DNA from: Micromonospora sp. 15K316
GTDB taxonomy: Bacteria > Actinomycetota > Actinomycetes > Mycobacteriales > Micromonosporaceae
NCBI RefSeq assembly: GCF_004348525.1
Contig: NZ_SMKG01000002.1
Span: 1-64,000 of the forward strand
Direction of reading: 5' to 3'
DNA: 64,000 nucleotides
The number at the start of each line of letters is the position of its first letter. Within the stretch, counting starts at the first letter, position 1. The translations under genes were made by a program, and so were the position numbers. Below the pieces are notes generated by a model that did not search any database, had not been told where the DNA came from, and saw nothing but the letters and a program-made list of their open reading frames with translations. This document shows positions 54,004-62,903 of the stretch, one piece after another.

Positions 54004-55413
54004 TCAGGCGGGCAGCGCGCGGTCCAGGGTGTCGCGGTAGCCGGCCACCAACGCAGCCACCGTGTCGGCCCGGAACTGGTTGCGGCAGTAGCCGACGCTG
54101 CCGACGATCCCGCCAGCCGAGTCGAACTCCACCGCCCACAGCGCACCGTCGGGGATCTGCGAGCCACGCTCCTGTGACCGCAGCCGCCGCCGCATCACCC
54201 GGTACGTGAGATCACCGACGCGCTCGCCGACGGCCATGTACGGGGACTGGACCAGCTGGAATACACACGAGGCGTGTTCCTCGCCCGCCGCCGCGGCCAT
54301 CAGCTCGGGCGCCACACCGAGCAGGTCAAGGAAGGGGATCTCATGCCGGTACGCCTCGAGGCACGCGGTCCGGACCTGGTCTACCAGGTCAGCGAAACGG
54401 CCCGCTCCCCCGGCCCTCACCCGCAGCGGCAGCAAGTTGAAGAACGAGCCGACCATGTCGAGCGTCCACGCCGGGCGGCGTCCAGGTGTGAAGGTCGGCA
54501 TGACCACTTCGTCGAGCCCGGTGGTGTCGGCGAGTTGCCGCACGTACGCCGCGGCCAGCACCATGAAGGGTGTGCACCGCCGGCTGGAGGCGTACGCCTG
54601 CACCCGCCGGCGCAGGTCGTCGTTGTAGCGGAACCGGTACCAGGCGGTGCCGTCGGGCTGCTGGGCGCCGCGCCGCCAGTCCAGCGGGATCGGAGTGACC
54701 GACGCCCCGCGCAGCCGCTCGGCCCAGTATGCGTGGGCGGCGGCGATGGCGGGAGTCTCCGGCATCGCACGCTGCCACCGAACGTATTCCCGGTACTGAC
54801 GCACCGGGGGCAGCAACGGTGGCCGCCCGGCGCGGCGGGCGGCGTAGCAAAGTGCCAGGTCCCGCAGCACCACCTGGATCGACCAGCCGTCGACCCCGGT
54901 GTGGTGGGCGGCGAGCACGAGCACCGCGTCGTCGGCGTCGAACCGGCCGAGCCGCGCCCGCAGGGTGGGGTTGTCGTCCATCGGCAACGGCCGGGACTCC
55001 ACCTCGTTGAGCAGGATCTCCGCGTGTCGCTCCCGCTCCTCTGGGGCGAGAGGCAGATCCTCGACATCCAGGCAGGGCGGCCGGGGCGCCCGTACTCGCT
55101 GGTGCGCGTTCCCGGGCTCCGGAACGATCGAGGTCCGCAGCGCCTCGTGTCGTTCGACCACGTCGGCGAGCGCGGCCCGGAGCACCTCGACGTCGAGCGG
55201 GCCGGTGACCCGCCAGGCGCCGACGATGGTGTAGTGCGGGCCGAAGGGTCCCGTGTCATTGCCTCCGTCGACCATACGGAGGAAGTCCTGTTGCCGAGAG
55301 AGCGCGAAGGGCTCGTCCGGCCCAGACGGTGGTTCGGACGGGTGGCTGTCGGCGGGCGTCACGTCGACCGGCACTGTCCACACCGACGCCGGGTGACGCT
55401 CGTCCCACGTCAT
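54004..55413 (-). CDS. Free-standing condensation enzyme, SgcC5 type
   Basis: 469-residue NRPS condensation-domain protein. The catalytic motif HHTGVDG is intact at 170-176 (AAHHTGVDGWS), and the ALSRQQDFLRMVDG start and SFFNLLPLRV latch-like region fit discrete C enzymes. SgcC5 joins the carrier-bound beta-amino acid to an enediyne diol as an ester (or amide); this protein should do the same with the epoxide-hydrolase product as acceptor. The ATG overlaps the halogenase stop (ATGA). It is the intact partner to the degenerate C-like domain at the start of the NRPS gene (58576). Confidence 0.92.
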   Translation of the reverse strand: MTWDERHPASVWTVPVDVTPADSHPSEPPSGPDEPFALSRQQDFLRMVDGGNDTGPFGPHYTIVGAWRVTGPLDVEVLRAALADVVERHEALRTSIVPEPGNAHQRVRAPRPPCLDVEDLPLAPEERERHAEILLNEVESRPLPMDDNPTLRARLGRFDADDAVLVLAAHHTGVDGWSIQVVLRDLALCYAARRAGRPPLLPPVRQYREYVRWQRAMPETPAIAAAHAYWAERLRGASVTPIPLDWRRGAQQPDGTAWYRFRYNDDLRRRVQAYASSRRCTPFMVLAAAYVRQLADTTGLDEVVMPTFTPGRRPAWTLDMVGSFFNLLPLRVRAGGAGRFADLVDQVRTACLEAYRHEIPFLDLLGVAPELMAAAAGEEHASCVFQLVQSPYMAVGERVGDLTYRVMRRRLRSQERGSQIPDGALWAVEFDSAGGIVGSVGYCRNQFRADTVAALVAGYRDTLDRALPA

Positions 55414-56945
55414 GCGCTGGGCCCCTGCGGTGCCGGTCCGTTGGCCGGGGTCACCGGCTCCGACTGACGCCACCGCATCCCGTCGTCGGACGGAATGAGG
55501 CCGCCGGGCCGAATGGGTCGCTGCTCGTCGACGTTGCCGCCCAGCGCTGCCTGGGTCTGGACGTGGACCCCCTCCTTGAGGACCTCCTTGAGCATCGACG
55601 CGCCGAGCAGGTTGCGGTCCTCGCCCGCCTCGGCGACGGGACCTTGGACGACGTCGGCGAGCTCTTGGAACGCTGCCTTCCGCTCACGCAGGTAATAGTC
55701 AGCGTCGACGAACGCGCGTTCGTCGGAGCCCGCGCCACCGACCAGTTGCACGAAGGCCTGCATGTCGCTGGCCACCCGGTCGTCGCTCACCCGCTTGGCC
55801 GTCCAAAAGTACGAGTCCTCGTCTTGCTGCATGTCGTAGAACGCCACGAGGAAGTCGTGAAAGAGGCCGTACTCGCGCCGGTAGCGGGCCTCAAACTCGG
55901 CGAGAACGCTCGCCTCGTCCAGTTCCCCTGCGAGGCGACTGTTGATCGAGCGGCTGGCGAGCAGCGCGCTGAACGTCGCCAGGTGCACCCCTGAAGAGAA
56001 GACCGGGTCGATGAAGCACGCCGCATCGCCCACCAGGAACATGCCGGGCCGGGTAAAGGTGTCGCGGATGTAGGAGTAGTCCTTGCGGATCCGCACCTCG
56101 CCGTACGGCCCGCTCGTCACCCGGGTAGCCTCGGCCAGGTACTCGGCGATCATCGGGCACTCGCTGATGAGCTGGCGTAGTACGGTCTCCCGGTCACCCT
56201 CACGGACACGATCCAGCGCCTCGGGGCGTAGCACGGCCCCGACGCTGGTGAGGCTGTCACTCAACGGGATGTACCAGAACCAGCCGCCGGAGAAGGCGAC
56301 CGCGAGGATGTTGCCGCTGTTGGGCTCAGGGAGCCGCTTACCGCCCTCGAAGTACCCGAAGAGGGCGAGGTTGCGGAAAAATTCGGGGTAATGCCGCTCG
56401 CCGCCGACCCGGTTCTGGATCCGGCTGCGGTGGCCGGAGGCGTCGACGACGTACCGGCTGCGCAACTCCCGGCGGACGCCGTCCTCGTCGTCGAAGCGGA
56501 CACCGCACACCCGCTCCCCGTCCTCGAGCACGTCCACGACGGCGCACCGCTCGCGCACCGTAACGCCCTTGCGGCGGGCGTTGTCGAGCAGGATCTGGTC
56601 GAACTTCATACGCTCGACCTGGTAGGCCGTCGCCCCGTCGCTAGCGAACTTCGGCGAGATCCCGAAGGCGAACGTCCAAGGCTCCGGGTTGCGCCCCCAG
56701 CGGAACGTGCCGCCGCGCTTCAGCGGGAAGCCGGCGCGGGCGATCTCATCGGCGACGCCGGTCAGTCGGCAGATGCCGTGGATGGTCGCGGGCAGCAGCG
56801 ATTCGCCGATCTGGTACCGGGGAAACGTCTCCTTCTCCAGCAGGAGTACCCGGTGTCCCTGCATCGCCACGAGGGTGGCGACCGTCGACCCGGCCGGTCC
56901 CCCACCGACGACCACGAGGTCGTAGTCGAATCCGTCGTCGTTCAC
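55410..56945 (-). CDS. FAD-dependent halogenase, SgcC3 type
   Basis: 511-residue flavin halogenase that puts chlorine (or bromine) on an aromatic ring using FADH2, oxygen and halide. FAD motif VVGGGPAGSTVATL at 12-25; halogenase signature Trp222-Pro227 (WFWYIP); and GDAACFIDPVFSSGVHLA near residue 310. It is closer to carrier-tethered halogenases (SgcC3, PltA-like length) than to free-tryptophan halogenases. In C-1027, SgcC3 chlorinates beta-tyrosyl-S-SgcC2, and the same substrate is likely here. The GTG start at 56945 has AAAGGA six bases upstream; it is 27 bp after the aminomutase stop in the same operon. Reduced flavin should come from the reductase at 28952. Confidence 0.93.
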   Translation of the reverse strand: MNDDGFDYDLVVVGGGPAGSTVATLVAMQGHRVLLLEKETFPRYQIGESLLPATIHGICRLTGVADEIARAGFPLKRGGTFRWGRNPEPWTFAFGISPKFASDGATAYQVERMKFDQILLDNARRKGVTVRERCAVVDVLEDGERVCGVRFDDEDGVRRELRSRYVVDASGHRSRIQNRVGGERHYPEFFRNLALFGYFEGGKRLPEPNSGNILAVAFSGGWFWYIPLSDSLTSVGAVLRPEALDRVREGDRETVLRQLISECPMIAEYLAEATRVTSGPYGEVRIRKDYSYIRDTFTRPGMFLVGDAACFIDPVFSSGVHLATFSALLASRSINSRLAGELDEASVLAEFEARYRREYGLFHDFLVAFYDMQQDEDSYFWTAKRVSDDRVASDMQAFVQLVGGAGSDERAFVDADYYLRERKAAFQELADVVQGPVAEAGEDRNLLGASMLKEVLKEGVHVQTQAALGGNVDEQRPIRPGGLIPSDDGMRWRQSEPVTPANGPAPQGPSA

Positions 56946-56972
56946 ATCTGGTCCTTTCGAGGTTACTGGCCG

Positions 56973-58583
56973 CTACCGCAGGACCACGTCAGCGCGCCGG
57001 ACGGCGTCGAGCAGGTCGGCGCGGCCCAGCGCGGCCGTCACGGCGGCGATGTCGTCGGCCATGTAGCGGTCGTGCCGCAGGGTGGGCGCGAGGGAGCGGG
57101 TGAGGTCGTACGCTGCGCGGCCCGCCTTGCTCAGTCCCGCGTACCGGCCGGCTACGTCGACCGCCTGGGCTGCGGCCAGCAGCTCCACGGCCAGGATGGC
57201 GTCGTTGTTCGTCAGGACCCGGCGCGCGTTGCGGGCGGCGATCAGACCCATGCTGACAATGTCCTGGTTGTCCCCGTTAGAGGGGATGCTGTGAATACTG
57301 GCCGGGCCGATCGTGCGGTTCTCGGCGACGAGCGCGGTCGCCGGATACTGCGCGCCGGCGAAGCCGCTGTTGAGCCCCGGCTCGCCCATCACCAGGAACT
57401 CCGGCAGGCCGTAGCTGAGATGCCGGTTGAGCAGCCGGTTCGTCCGCCGCTCGGAGAGCACACCGAGCTGGGTCAGCGCGATGGTGACGTAATCCATCGC
57501 GAACGCGACCGGCTGGCCGTGGAAGTTGGCGCCGTGGAAGACCTCGCCGCTGCCGAAGAAGAGCGGATTGTCGTTGGCCGAATTGAGCTCGACCTCGACG
57601 GTCGCGCGGGCGTGGGCCAGGGTGTCCCGCACCGCACCCAGCACCTGCGGCACCGCCCGCAGCGAGTACGCCTTCTGCATGTAGATGTTGGTCCGCTGCA
57701 CCGCCTCGTCGTGCTGCCACTCGTCGGCGAGCTGTTGACGCAAGGTGGAGTGGGTGACGGTGAGCCCGCTGCCGTCGAGCAACGCCCGCATGTTCGCGGC
57801 GGAATCGATCTGGCCCGGGTGTGGCCGCGCCAGGTCGTGGCCCTCCACGAGGAACGGACCGGTCGACCCCTGCAGGGTCTCAATCACCAGCGCGGCCACG
57901 ATCTCGGCCTGGCGGACCTGCTCGTTCGCCCGACTGAGCACCAGCGCGCCGAGCCCGGTCATCGCGGAGGTGCCGTTGATGAGGGCTAGTCCCTCCTTGA
58001 ACCGCAGCTCCATCGGCTCAATGTCGTGGTCCCACAGAACCTCCCGCGTCGGCACCGGCCGCTCGTCGCGCAGCACGTACCCCTCACCGAGCACGGTGCT
58101 AGCGATATGCGACAGGGGCGCCAGGTCGCCGCTGGCGCCGAGCGAACCGATCTCGGGGATGGCCGGGGTGATTCCGCGGTTCAGGTACGTCTCCAGCCGG
58201 GTGATCAGCTCGGGACGGACGGCGGAATATCCCTTGGCCAGGGCGTTGAGCCGGGTGGCGAGAACCGCTCGCGCCTCCACCTCGGAGAAGTACGGCCCGA
58301 CACCGGCGCTGTGGCTGCGGACCAGGTTGGTCTGGAGTTCCACCTCCTTGGACTGGTCCACCAGCATGTAGATCATCTCGCCGTACCCGGTCGTGACCCC
58401 GTACACCGGGATGCCTCGCCGGACGATCTCCTCGAACCGCTGGCGGCTGCCAGCCGCCCGAGCCAGGGACTTCGCCGGCACCACACAGGGTGTGCCTCGT
58501 TCGGCCACCTGCCGGACCCCGTCGATCGTGAGGCCGGTGCCGTCCAGGACCACCGGTGTCGCCCCGCTATCGATGTCAGCCAT
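56973..58583 (-). CDS. MIO-type tyrosine aminomutase, SgcC4 type
   Basis: 536-residue ammonia-lyase/aminomutase that converts L-tyrosine to beta-tyrosine. The self-formed methylidene-imidazolone cofactor comes from Ala150-Ser151-Gly152 in GSLGASGDLAPLSH, and the catalytic Tyr61 is in PVYGVTTGYGE. Other family parts are GTSAMTG and NSANDNPLF. Length and residue positions match SgcC4 closely (539 residues, MIO at 152-154 as I recall). The ATG overlaps the NRPS stop by eight bases, and a run-on frame to 58814 lies inside the NRPS gene. With the adenylation, halogenase, hydroxylase and condensation genes it completes the beta-tyrosine path. Confidence 0.94.
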   Translation of the reverse strand: MADIDSGATPVVLDGTGLTIDGVRQVAERGTPCVVPAKSLARAAGSRQRFEEIVRRGIPVYGVTTGYGEMIYMLVDQSKEVELQTNLVRSHSAGVGPYFSEVEARAVLATRLNALAKGYSAVRPELITRLETYLNRGITPAIPEIGSLGASGDLAPLSHIASTVLGEGYVLRDERPVPTREVLWDHDIEPMELRFKEGLALINGTSAMTGLGALVLSRANEQVRQAEIVAALVIETLQGSTGPFLVEGHDLARPHPGQIDSAANMRALLDGSGLTVTHSTLRQQLADEWQHDEAVQRTNIYMQKAYSLRAVPQVLGAVRDTLAHARATVEVELNSANDNPLFFGSGEVFHGANFHGQPVAFAMDYVTIALTQLGVLSERRTNRLLNRHLSYGLPEFLVMGEPGLNSGFAGAQYPATALVAENRTIGPASIHSIPSNGDNQDIVSMGLIAARNARRVLTNNDAILAVELLAAAQAVDVAGRYAGLSKAGRAAYDLTRSLAPTLRHDRYMADDIAAVTAALGRADLLDAVRRADVVLR

Positions 58584-61500
58584 GCTCGTCTTCCCATCGT
58601 CGTGGTTGACCGGCGGCGCCGGAAACGCCGTCGGCGGTCGGATCGCCGTTCTCGGCGGTCGCCACCCGCACCACCGCCGCCATGCCGGCCACCGTCGGCG
58701 CGGCCATGAGGTCCCCCAGCGATACGTCGATACCGAAGCGTTCCGCGAGGCGGTGAGCGAGTCGGACAAGTAGCAGCGAGTGGCCCCCCGCCGCGAAGAA
58801 GTCGCACCACCCATCTATCCGGGCGGCCGGAAGCAGCTCAGACCAGATACGACCCACCGCATCCTCGATCAGGCCGTGACCGGCACCTCCAACGCCGTCG
58901 ATGACGGCACGGGGGTCGGGCAGTCGAGCCCGGTCCACCTTGCCGCCGACGTTGCGCGGAATCCGGTCGAGCAGTGCGAAGGCGGTGCGGTGGCTCACCG
59001 GCCCATAGCGTCGGCGCAGGTGTGCCCGCAGCGACGCCACGAGGGCCGGCCAGTCTGCGCCGTCGCGGGGCACCACGAAGGCGACCAACCAGCTCACCAG
59101 GCCGTCCGGGTCGATCACCGGCGACACGGCACAGTCGGCGACGAGACCGTGCTCGGCGAGCGCCGCCTCCACCGCCGCGAGTTCGAGCCGGTGTCCGGCG
59201 AGCTTGACCTGGTGGTCCCGGCGGCCCACGTGTTCCAGTTCACCGTCGAACCGCCGCCGACCAAGGTCACCCGTGCGGTAGCAGCCAACGCTCGGCGCGG
59301 CAGCCGGCGGCAGACCCCGCAGCGGCCGGAACGGCGCATCGTCCGACCGACGGCCGGCCGCGCCGGTCAGGTAGCGCGGCACGGCGTACGGGCTGCGAAC
59401 GACGATCTCGCCGGTCACGCCGGCGGGGCAGAGACGGTCCCGCCCGTCTACGACCAGGACCTGCCGGCCCGGTATCGACCGGCCAATCGGGACGCGTTCG
59501 CCGGACACCGGGCCCACGATCTCGTACGCGCTGGCCGCGACCGTCTCGGTCGGGCCGTACAGGTTCCACAATCGGCTACCGGTGAGCGCACGGTGCAGCC
59601 GGTTCGCGAGGTCGGCAGCGAGGGACTCGCCCATCAGGAACAGGTGAGTCAGCCGCGCGGGGACGTCGCCGTCCTGTTCGAGCACCGTCGCCAGCTCGCG
59701 GGCGAAGCTGGGTACCGTCTGCAGCATCGTGACACGCTCCCGGTCGAGCCACCTGAGGAAGCGCTCCGGGTGGACACGGACGCGGGACGGCACCGGGACG
59801 AGCGTCGCGCCGGAGACAAGGGCCGCGAAGACTTCACACAGGGCAGGGTCGTGCTCGACCGCGGCCCACTGCGCGACGCGGGCCCCGGGACGCAGGTCGC
59901 CGGTGTGGGCCAGCCACGTGGCGAACTGCGTAAGCGCCGCGTGGGTCTGCACGATGCCTTTCGGTCTACCCGTGGAGCCCGAGGTGAACGCGACGTAGGC
60001 CGCTGTCCCTGCGGCCGGCTCGGGCGGGAGCGGGGCCGGGGCCACCGGCCGCGCGACCGTGTCCACGCTGAGAACCAGACCGCACTGGTCGGAGCGATAC
60101 CACCTGGCCATCTGATCCTCGGCCCGGTCGTCGGCGATCAGCAGGGCGGCGGGACGCAGGTCGGCCAGCACCGTCCGGGCCCGGTCCCCCACGTCGCCGG
60201 GGCTCAGCCAGCTGACGTGACCCCCGGCGCGCAGGACGGCCAGGGACGCAACCACCAACGCCGGCCCCATGGGCAGGCGCAAGGCGACGGCACGGCCAGC
60301 GACCGGAATCCGGGCCGCCAGCCACGCCGCCAGGTCCGATGCCCTGGCGACCAGGTCGGCGTACGTGAGACTCTCCTCTTCCCCGCGGACGGCGATCGCC
60401 TCCGGGAAGCGCCTTGCACAGTCGCCGATCAGCGCGGTCACCGCTCGGTCGGGCGGCGGCGCGACGGTCGTGGCGTCCGCGGCGCGCACCGCCACGGCCA
60501 ACTGCCGCGGAGCCTCCAGCGGCAGATCGGCGAGCGCGAGGTCGGGGTCGCGGACGGCTGCGTTCAGCAGGGTACGCAAGTGGGCGAGGACGCCCTCGGC
60601 ACCTCGGCGCGCCATCCGGTCGGCGCGGACCGCGAGCGTGCCGGCGAGGGTCGTGGTGATCGGTGCAAGCGTGAGCAGCAGGTCGACGGGGAGCACCCAG
60701 ACGCGGGACGGTAACTCCCGGACGGTCGCGCCGGCCAGCCGGAGCGGCGCGGGCTGGCCGTCGGTGGCGAGCACCGCGTCGCACAGGGGAAGCCTGTCGG
60801 GGGGACGGGGCGGGTTGACGGCGCGGACGACCCGTGGGAAGGGCAGGTGTCGCTCAGCGTCCCGCCGGCAGCGGGCCACCCGTCGCAGATGCGCCCGGAA
60901 CGTCGCGTCGTCGGTCAACCGACCGCCGACCGGTAAAAGGGTGGAGAGCGGGCCGACGGCGCGCTCGCGGCCTGGCCCGCGCAGGTCGTGCGGTAGGGCG
61001 ACGATCACCTCGTCGTCGCCGCTGTGGCGGGCCAACACGACCTGGAACGCTGCCAGCACAATCGTCGTCACGGCGACGCCCTCCGCCCGGGCGAGGGCCT
61101 GGACGGCCGACTGGGTCTGCGGCCCCCAGTCGAAGATCACCTCCTCGGCCGTCATCGACGATTGGGTGGGTGGCGGGTCGGCCGGGATTACGCCGTCGTA
61201 GGGTGCCCCGCCGCTAGCGGCGGGGCACGGGGCGGTCGACGCGACATGGAGGGCGGTATCAGAGAACGGGTCGCAGCGGGACAGCAACGGCGCCGTGGCG
61301 GCGCTCCGGATGGCGTCGGAGTACGCCGTCGAAAGTTCGGCGGCCACGACCGACATCGAGGCGGGGTCCGCGACAGCCTGGTGGGCGGTGAGCACGACGC
61401 GGTGATGTCGGGGGGTGACCCGCAGCACCGTCAGCCGGGCGAGCGGGCCGACGTCGAGGTCGCCGGACGGCGCCGGTGCCGGCACGGCGCGGATGTCAAG

Positions 61501-61782
61501 CACCGCGAAGGCGTCGGCGCGGGCGGGACCAATCCGTCGGGTGGGCAGGCCGTCCACGGTGGGCATCGTCGTCCGCAGCGCCGCGTGGCGGCCGAGCACG
61601 GCGTACCAGGCGGCGCGCAGGGCGTCGGCGTCGAGATCGCCGTCGACCCAGTACGACCGGCGCAGGGTTAACGGCCGCGCGTCCGGGTGCAGCTGGTCGA
61701 GGAACCAGACGCCGTCCTGCACCGCTGCGACGTCCGGGGTCAGCTCGGGCGTCGGCGGTGGCGGTGGGGCGTCGGTCGTCAC
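58576..61782 (-). CDS. NRPS C*-A-PCP, beta-tyrosine adenylation enzyme (SgcC1 type)
   Basis: 1068-residue NRPS. Residues 15-440 are a condensation-like domain whose HHxxxDG motif is degenerate (HQAVADP at 134-140), so it is probably inactive. The adenylation domain (about 445-925) has AYVAFTSGSTGRPKG at 595-609, YGPTE and NVGGKVDRARL; I read the specificity code by eye as D-P-C-Q-F-M-L-A-A-K, close to the DPCQVMVIAK I remember for beta-tyrosine enzymes. A C-terminal PCP has Ser1002 in AAGGHSLLL. Codon 38 is TTA. The GTG start at 61782 lacks a strong ribosome binding site; longer frames to 61950 have none either. It activates beta-tyrosine for the in-cis PCP or the free carrier at 61968. Confidence 0.92.
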   Translation of the reverse strand: MTTDAPPPPPTPELTPDVAAVQDGVWFLDQLHPDARPLTLRRSYWVDGDLDADALRAAWYAVLGRHAALRTTMPTVDGLPTRRIGPARADAFAVLDIRAVPAPAPSGDLDVGPLARLTVLRVTPRHHRVVLTAHQAVADPASMSVVAAELSTAYSDAIRSAATAPLLSRCDPFSDTALHVASTAPCPAASGGAPYDGVIPADPPPTQSSMTAEEVIFDWGPQTQSAVQALARAEGVAVTTIVLAAFQVVLARHSGDDEVIVALPHDLRGPGRERAVGPLSTLLPVGGRLTDDATFRAHLRRVARCRRDAERHLPFPRVVRAVNPPRPPDRLPLCDAVLATDGQPAPLRLAGATVRELPSRVWVLPVDLLLTLAPITTTLAGTLAVRADRMARRGAEGVLAHLRTLLNAAVRDPDLALADLPLEAPRQLAVAVRAADATTVAPPPDRAVTALIGDCARRFPEAIAVRGEEESLTYADLVARASDLAAWLAARIPVAGRAVALRLPMGPALVVASLAVLRAGGHVSWLSPGDVGDRARTVLADLRPAALLIADDRAEDQMARWYRSDQCGLVLSVDTVARPVAPAPLPPEPAAGTAAYVAFTSGSTGRPKGIVQTHAALTQFATWLAHTGDLRPGARVAQWAAVEHDPALCEVFAALVSGATLVPVPSRVRVHPERFLRWLDRERVTMLQTVPSFARELATVLEQDGDVPARLTHLFLMGESLAADLANRLHRALTGSRLWNLYGPTETVAASAYEIVGPVSGERVPIGRSIPGRQVLVVDGRDRLCPAGVTGEIVVRSPYAVPRYLTGAAGRRSDDAPFRPLRGLPPAAAPSVGCYRTGDLGRRRFDGELEHVGRRDHQVKLAGHRLELAAVEAALAEHGLVADCAVSPVIDPDGLVSWLVAFVVPRDGADWPALVASLRAHLRRRYGPVSHRTAFALLDRIPRNVGGKVDRARLPDPRAVIDGVGGAGHGLIEDAVGRIWSELLPAARIDGWCDFFAAGGHSLLLVRLAHRLAERFGIDVSLGDLMAAPTVAGMAAVVRVATAENGDPTADGVSGAAGQPRRWEDEHG

Positions 61783-61967
61783 GCAGCAAGTCTCGGCGGG
61801 CGCAGGTGGGCGGGCATCTCTCGACGTGCGCGGTGGCAGCCGGCCAGCGCGGGCACCCGGCGGCGGCCGCGGCCAACCTCTCGGAATGGCATCCGCAGAG
61901 ATGCGGGCCGTTGCCCGCAGCGCCCAGGATGACCGCAGAGCCGAGCGCAAGTTGAGAGAGAGTGACT

Positions 61968-62246
61968 ATGAACGAGGCCTTCGGGACCGTCCCTACCCCG
62001 CAGGACCCGCCCGCGCTGGCGTTGCGGATCAGCGCCATCTGGCGGGATGTGCTCCGACTCGGGGGCGACGCGCCCCCGGACGCCACCTTCCTCGAGCTAC
62101 AGGGGCAGTCGATCTCTGCCGTCCGCATCGCCGGACGGATCGAGGAGGAACTCGGCATCGAGGTCGACGCCGCCGTCCTGTTCGAGGACCCGGATCTGCC
62201 GACCTTCATCAATCTGGTGATGACACGCGCCCGGTCCGGGCACTGA
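61968..62246 (+). CDS. Free-standing carrier protein (SgcC2-like PCP)
   Basis: 92-residue carrier protein. The phosphopantetheine site is LELQGQSISAVRIAGR around residue 45, with Ser in QGQS in place of the usual GGHS; the flanking helices and IEEELGIEVDAAVLFEDPDLPTF (partly quoted: EELGIEVDAAVLFEDP) fit a PCP/ACP. In C-1027 a discrete PCP, SgcC2, carries beta-tyrosine during chlorination and hydroxylation; this gene is the natural counterpart. ATG 61968 follows GAGAGAGAG; a GTG six bases earlier is possible. It is divergent from the NRPS gene and shares a 185-bp promoter region with it. Confidence 0.9.
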   Translation: MNEAFGTVPTPQDPPALALRISAIWRDVLRLGGDAPPDATFLELQGQSISAVRIAGRIEEELGIEVDAAVLFEDPDLPTFINLVMTRARSGH

Positions 62247-62389
62247 CCGACCGCCGGGGTCCGGACGTCTCCCGGGCCCCGACGGCCGCGCGGCTGGCAT
62301 GGCTGCGGCCGCCGGGGACAGTCTCCGCGCCCCGCCGCACGGCGATCAGCTGCTCGGGCGGGCGCCTCGACCGGAGGAGGTTGAACGAG

Positions 62390-62593
62390 GTGCTGGTCAT
62401 CAGGCTCTACGACATCGAGACCGGCCATGTCCAGACGCTCACCGAGGTGGCGGACGTGGCGAGCGCCGACCGGTGGTTGGAGCAGTTCGCCGGCGGCGGA
62501 ATCGGCACCAACGACGTGGTGTACGTGGTGGAGGATGCACCGCGAGTGGCCGCACTCCACCTGCGGGAACCGGAAGCCGGCATGGCGGTGTGA
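62390..62593 (+). CDS. Small uncharacterised protein
   Basis: 67-residue protein I do not recognise. It starts LVIRLYDIETGHVQTLTEVA and continues as a mixed alpha/beta sequence with ADRWLEQFAGGGIGTNDVVY and a C-terminal HLREPEAGMAV. It is not MbtH-like (no NxEQxSLWP). The GTG at 62390 has GGAGGAGG nine bases upstream; a TTG at 62381 is an option. It follows the carrier protein by 143 bp and precedes a good terminator, which supports it as an expressed gene. It might be a small partner of the carrier or NRPS. Confidence 0.6.
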   Translation: MLVIRLYDIETGHVQTLTEVADVASADRWLEQFAGGGIGTNDVVYVVEDAPRVAALHLREPEAGMAV

Positions 62594-62903
62594 GTAGGCC
62601 GCCTCCGCAGCCATTCCACTTCAGACCAGATGACACCCGCGCAGACGTGGCGGCCCACCGAAAGTCATCGGTGGGCCGCTCTTTTCGTTCCCCTGATCAC
62701 GACTTCGATCCGGTGTGCCACCGCCCGAGGTCCGGTTGGATCATTGACGGCCATCTGGGTCTTACATAGAATCGGCGATATCGGTAAAACTTGTCACATA
62801 AGTGGCATTCTGCATATTCGAGTTCCTGCTCCTCTGCAGCGGAGTCAGCAGTGCCACCAGGATCAGCGCGCGCACAGCCCTCAACGATCAGCGAAAGGTA
62901 ACC
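62594..62903. other. Intergenic region with terminator
   Basis: 310 bp between the small protein and the exported hydrolase. Contains the terminator at 62651-62678 and, past it, the promoter region of the hydrolase. No gene is seen. Confidence 0.6.
62651..62678 (+). terminator. Intrinsic terminator of the carrier-protein operon
   Basis: Perfect 10-bp stem cggcccaccg (62651-62660) / cggtgggccg (62669-62678), 8-base loop, followed on the plus strand by ctcttttcgtt. A Rho-independent terminator 58 bp past the small-protein stop. Confidence 0.85.

Noticed and set aside
58780..60714. 644-codon plus-strand frame opposite the NRPS
   Set aside because: A shadow frame in GC-rich DNA; the minus strand carries all adenylation motifs.
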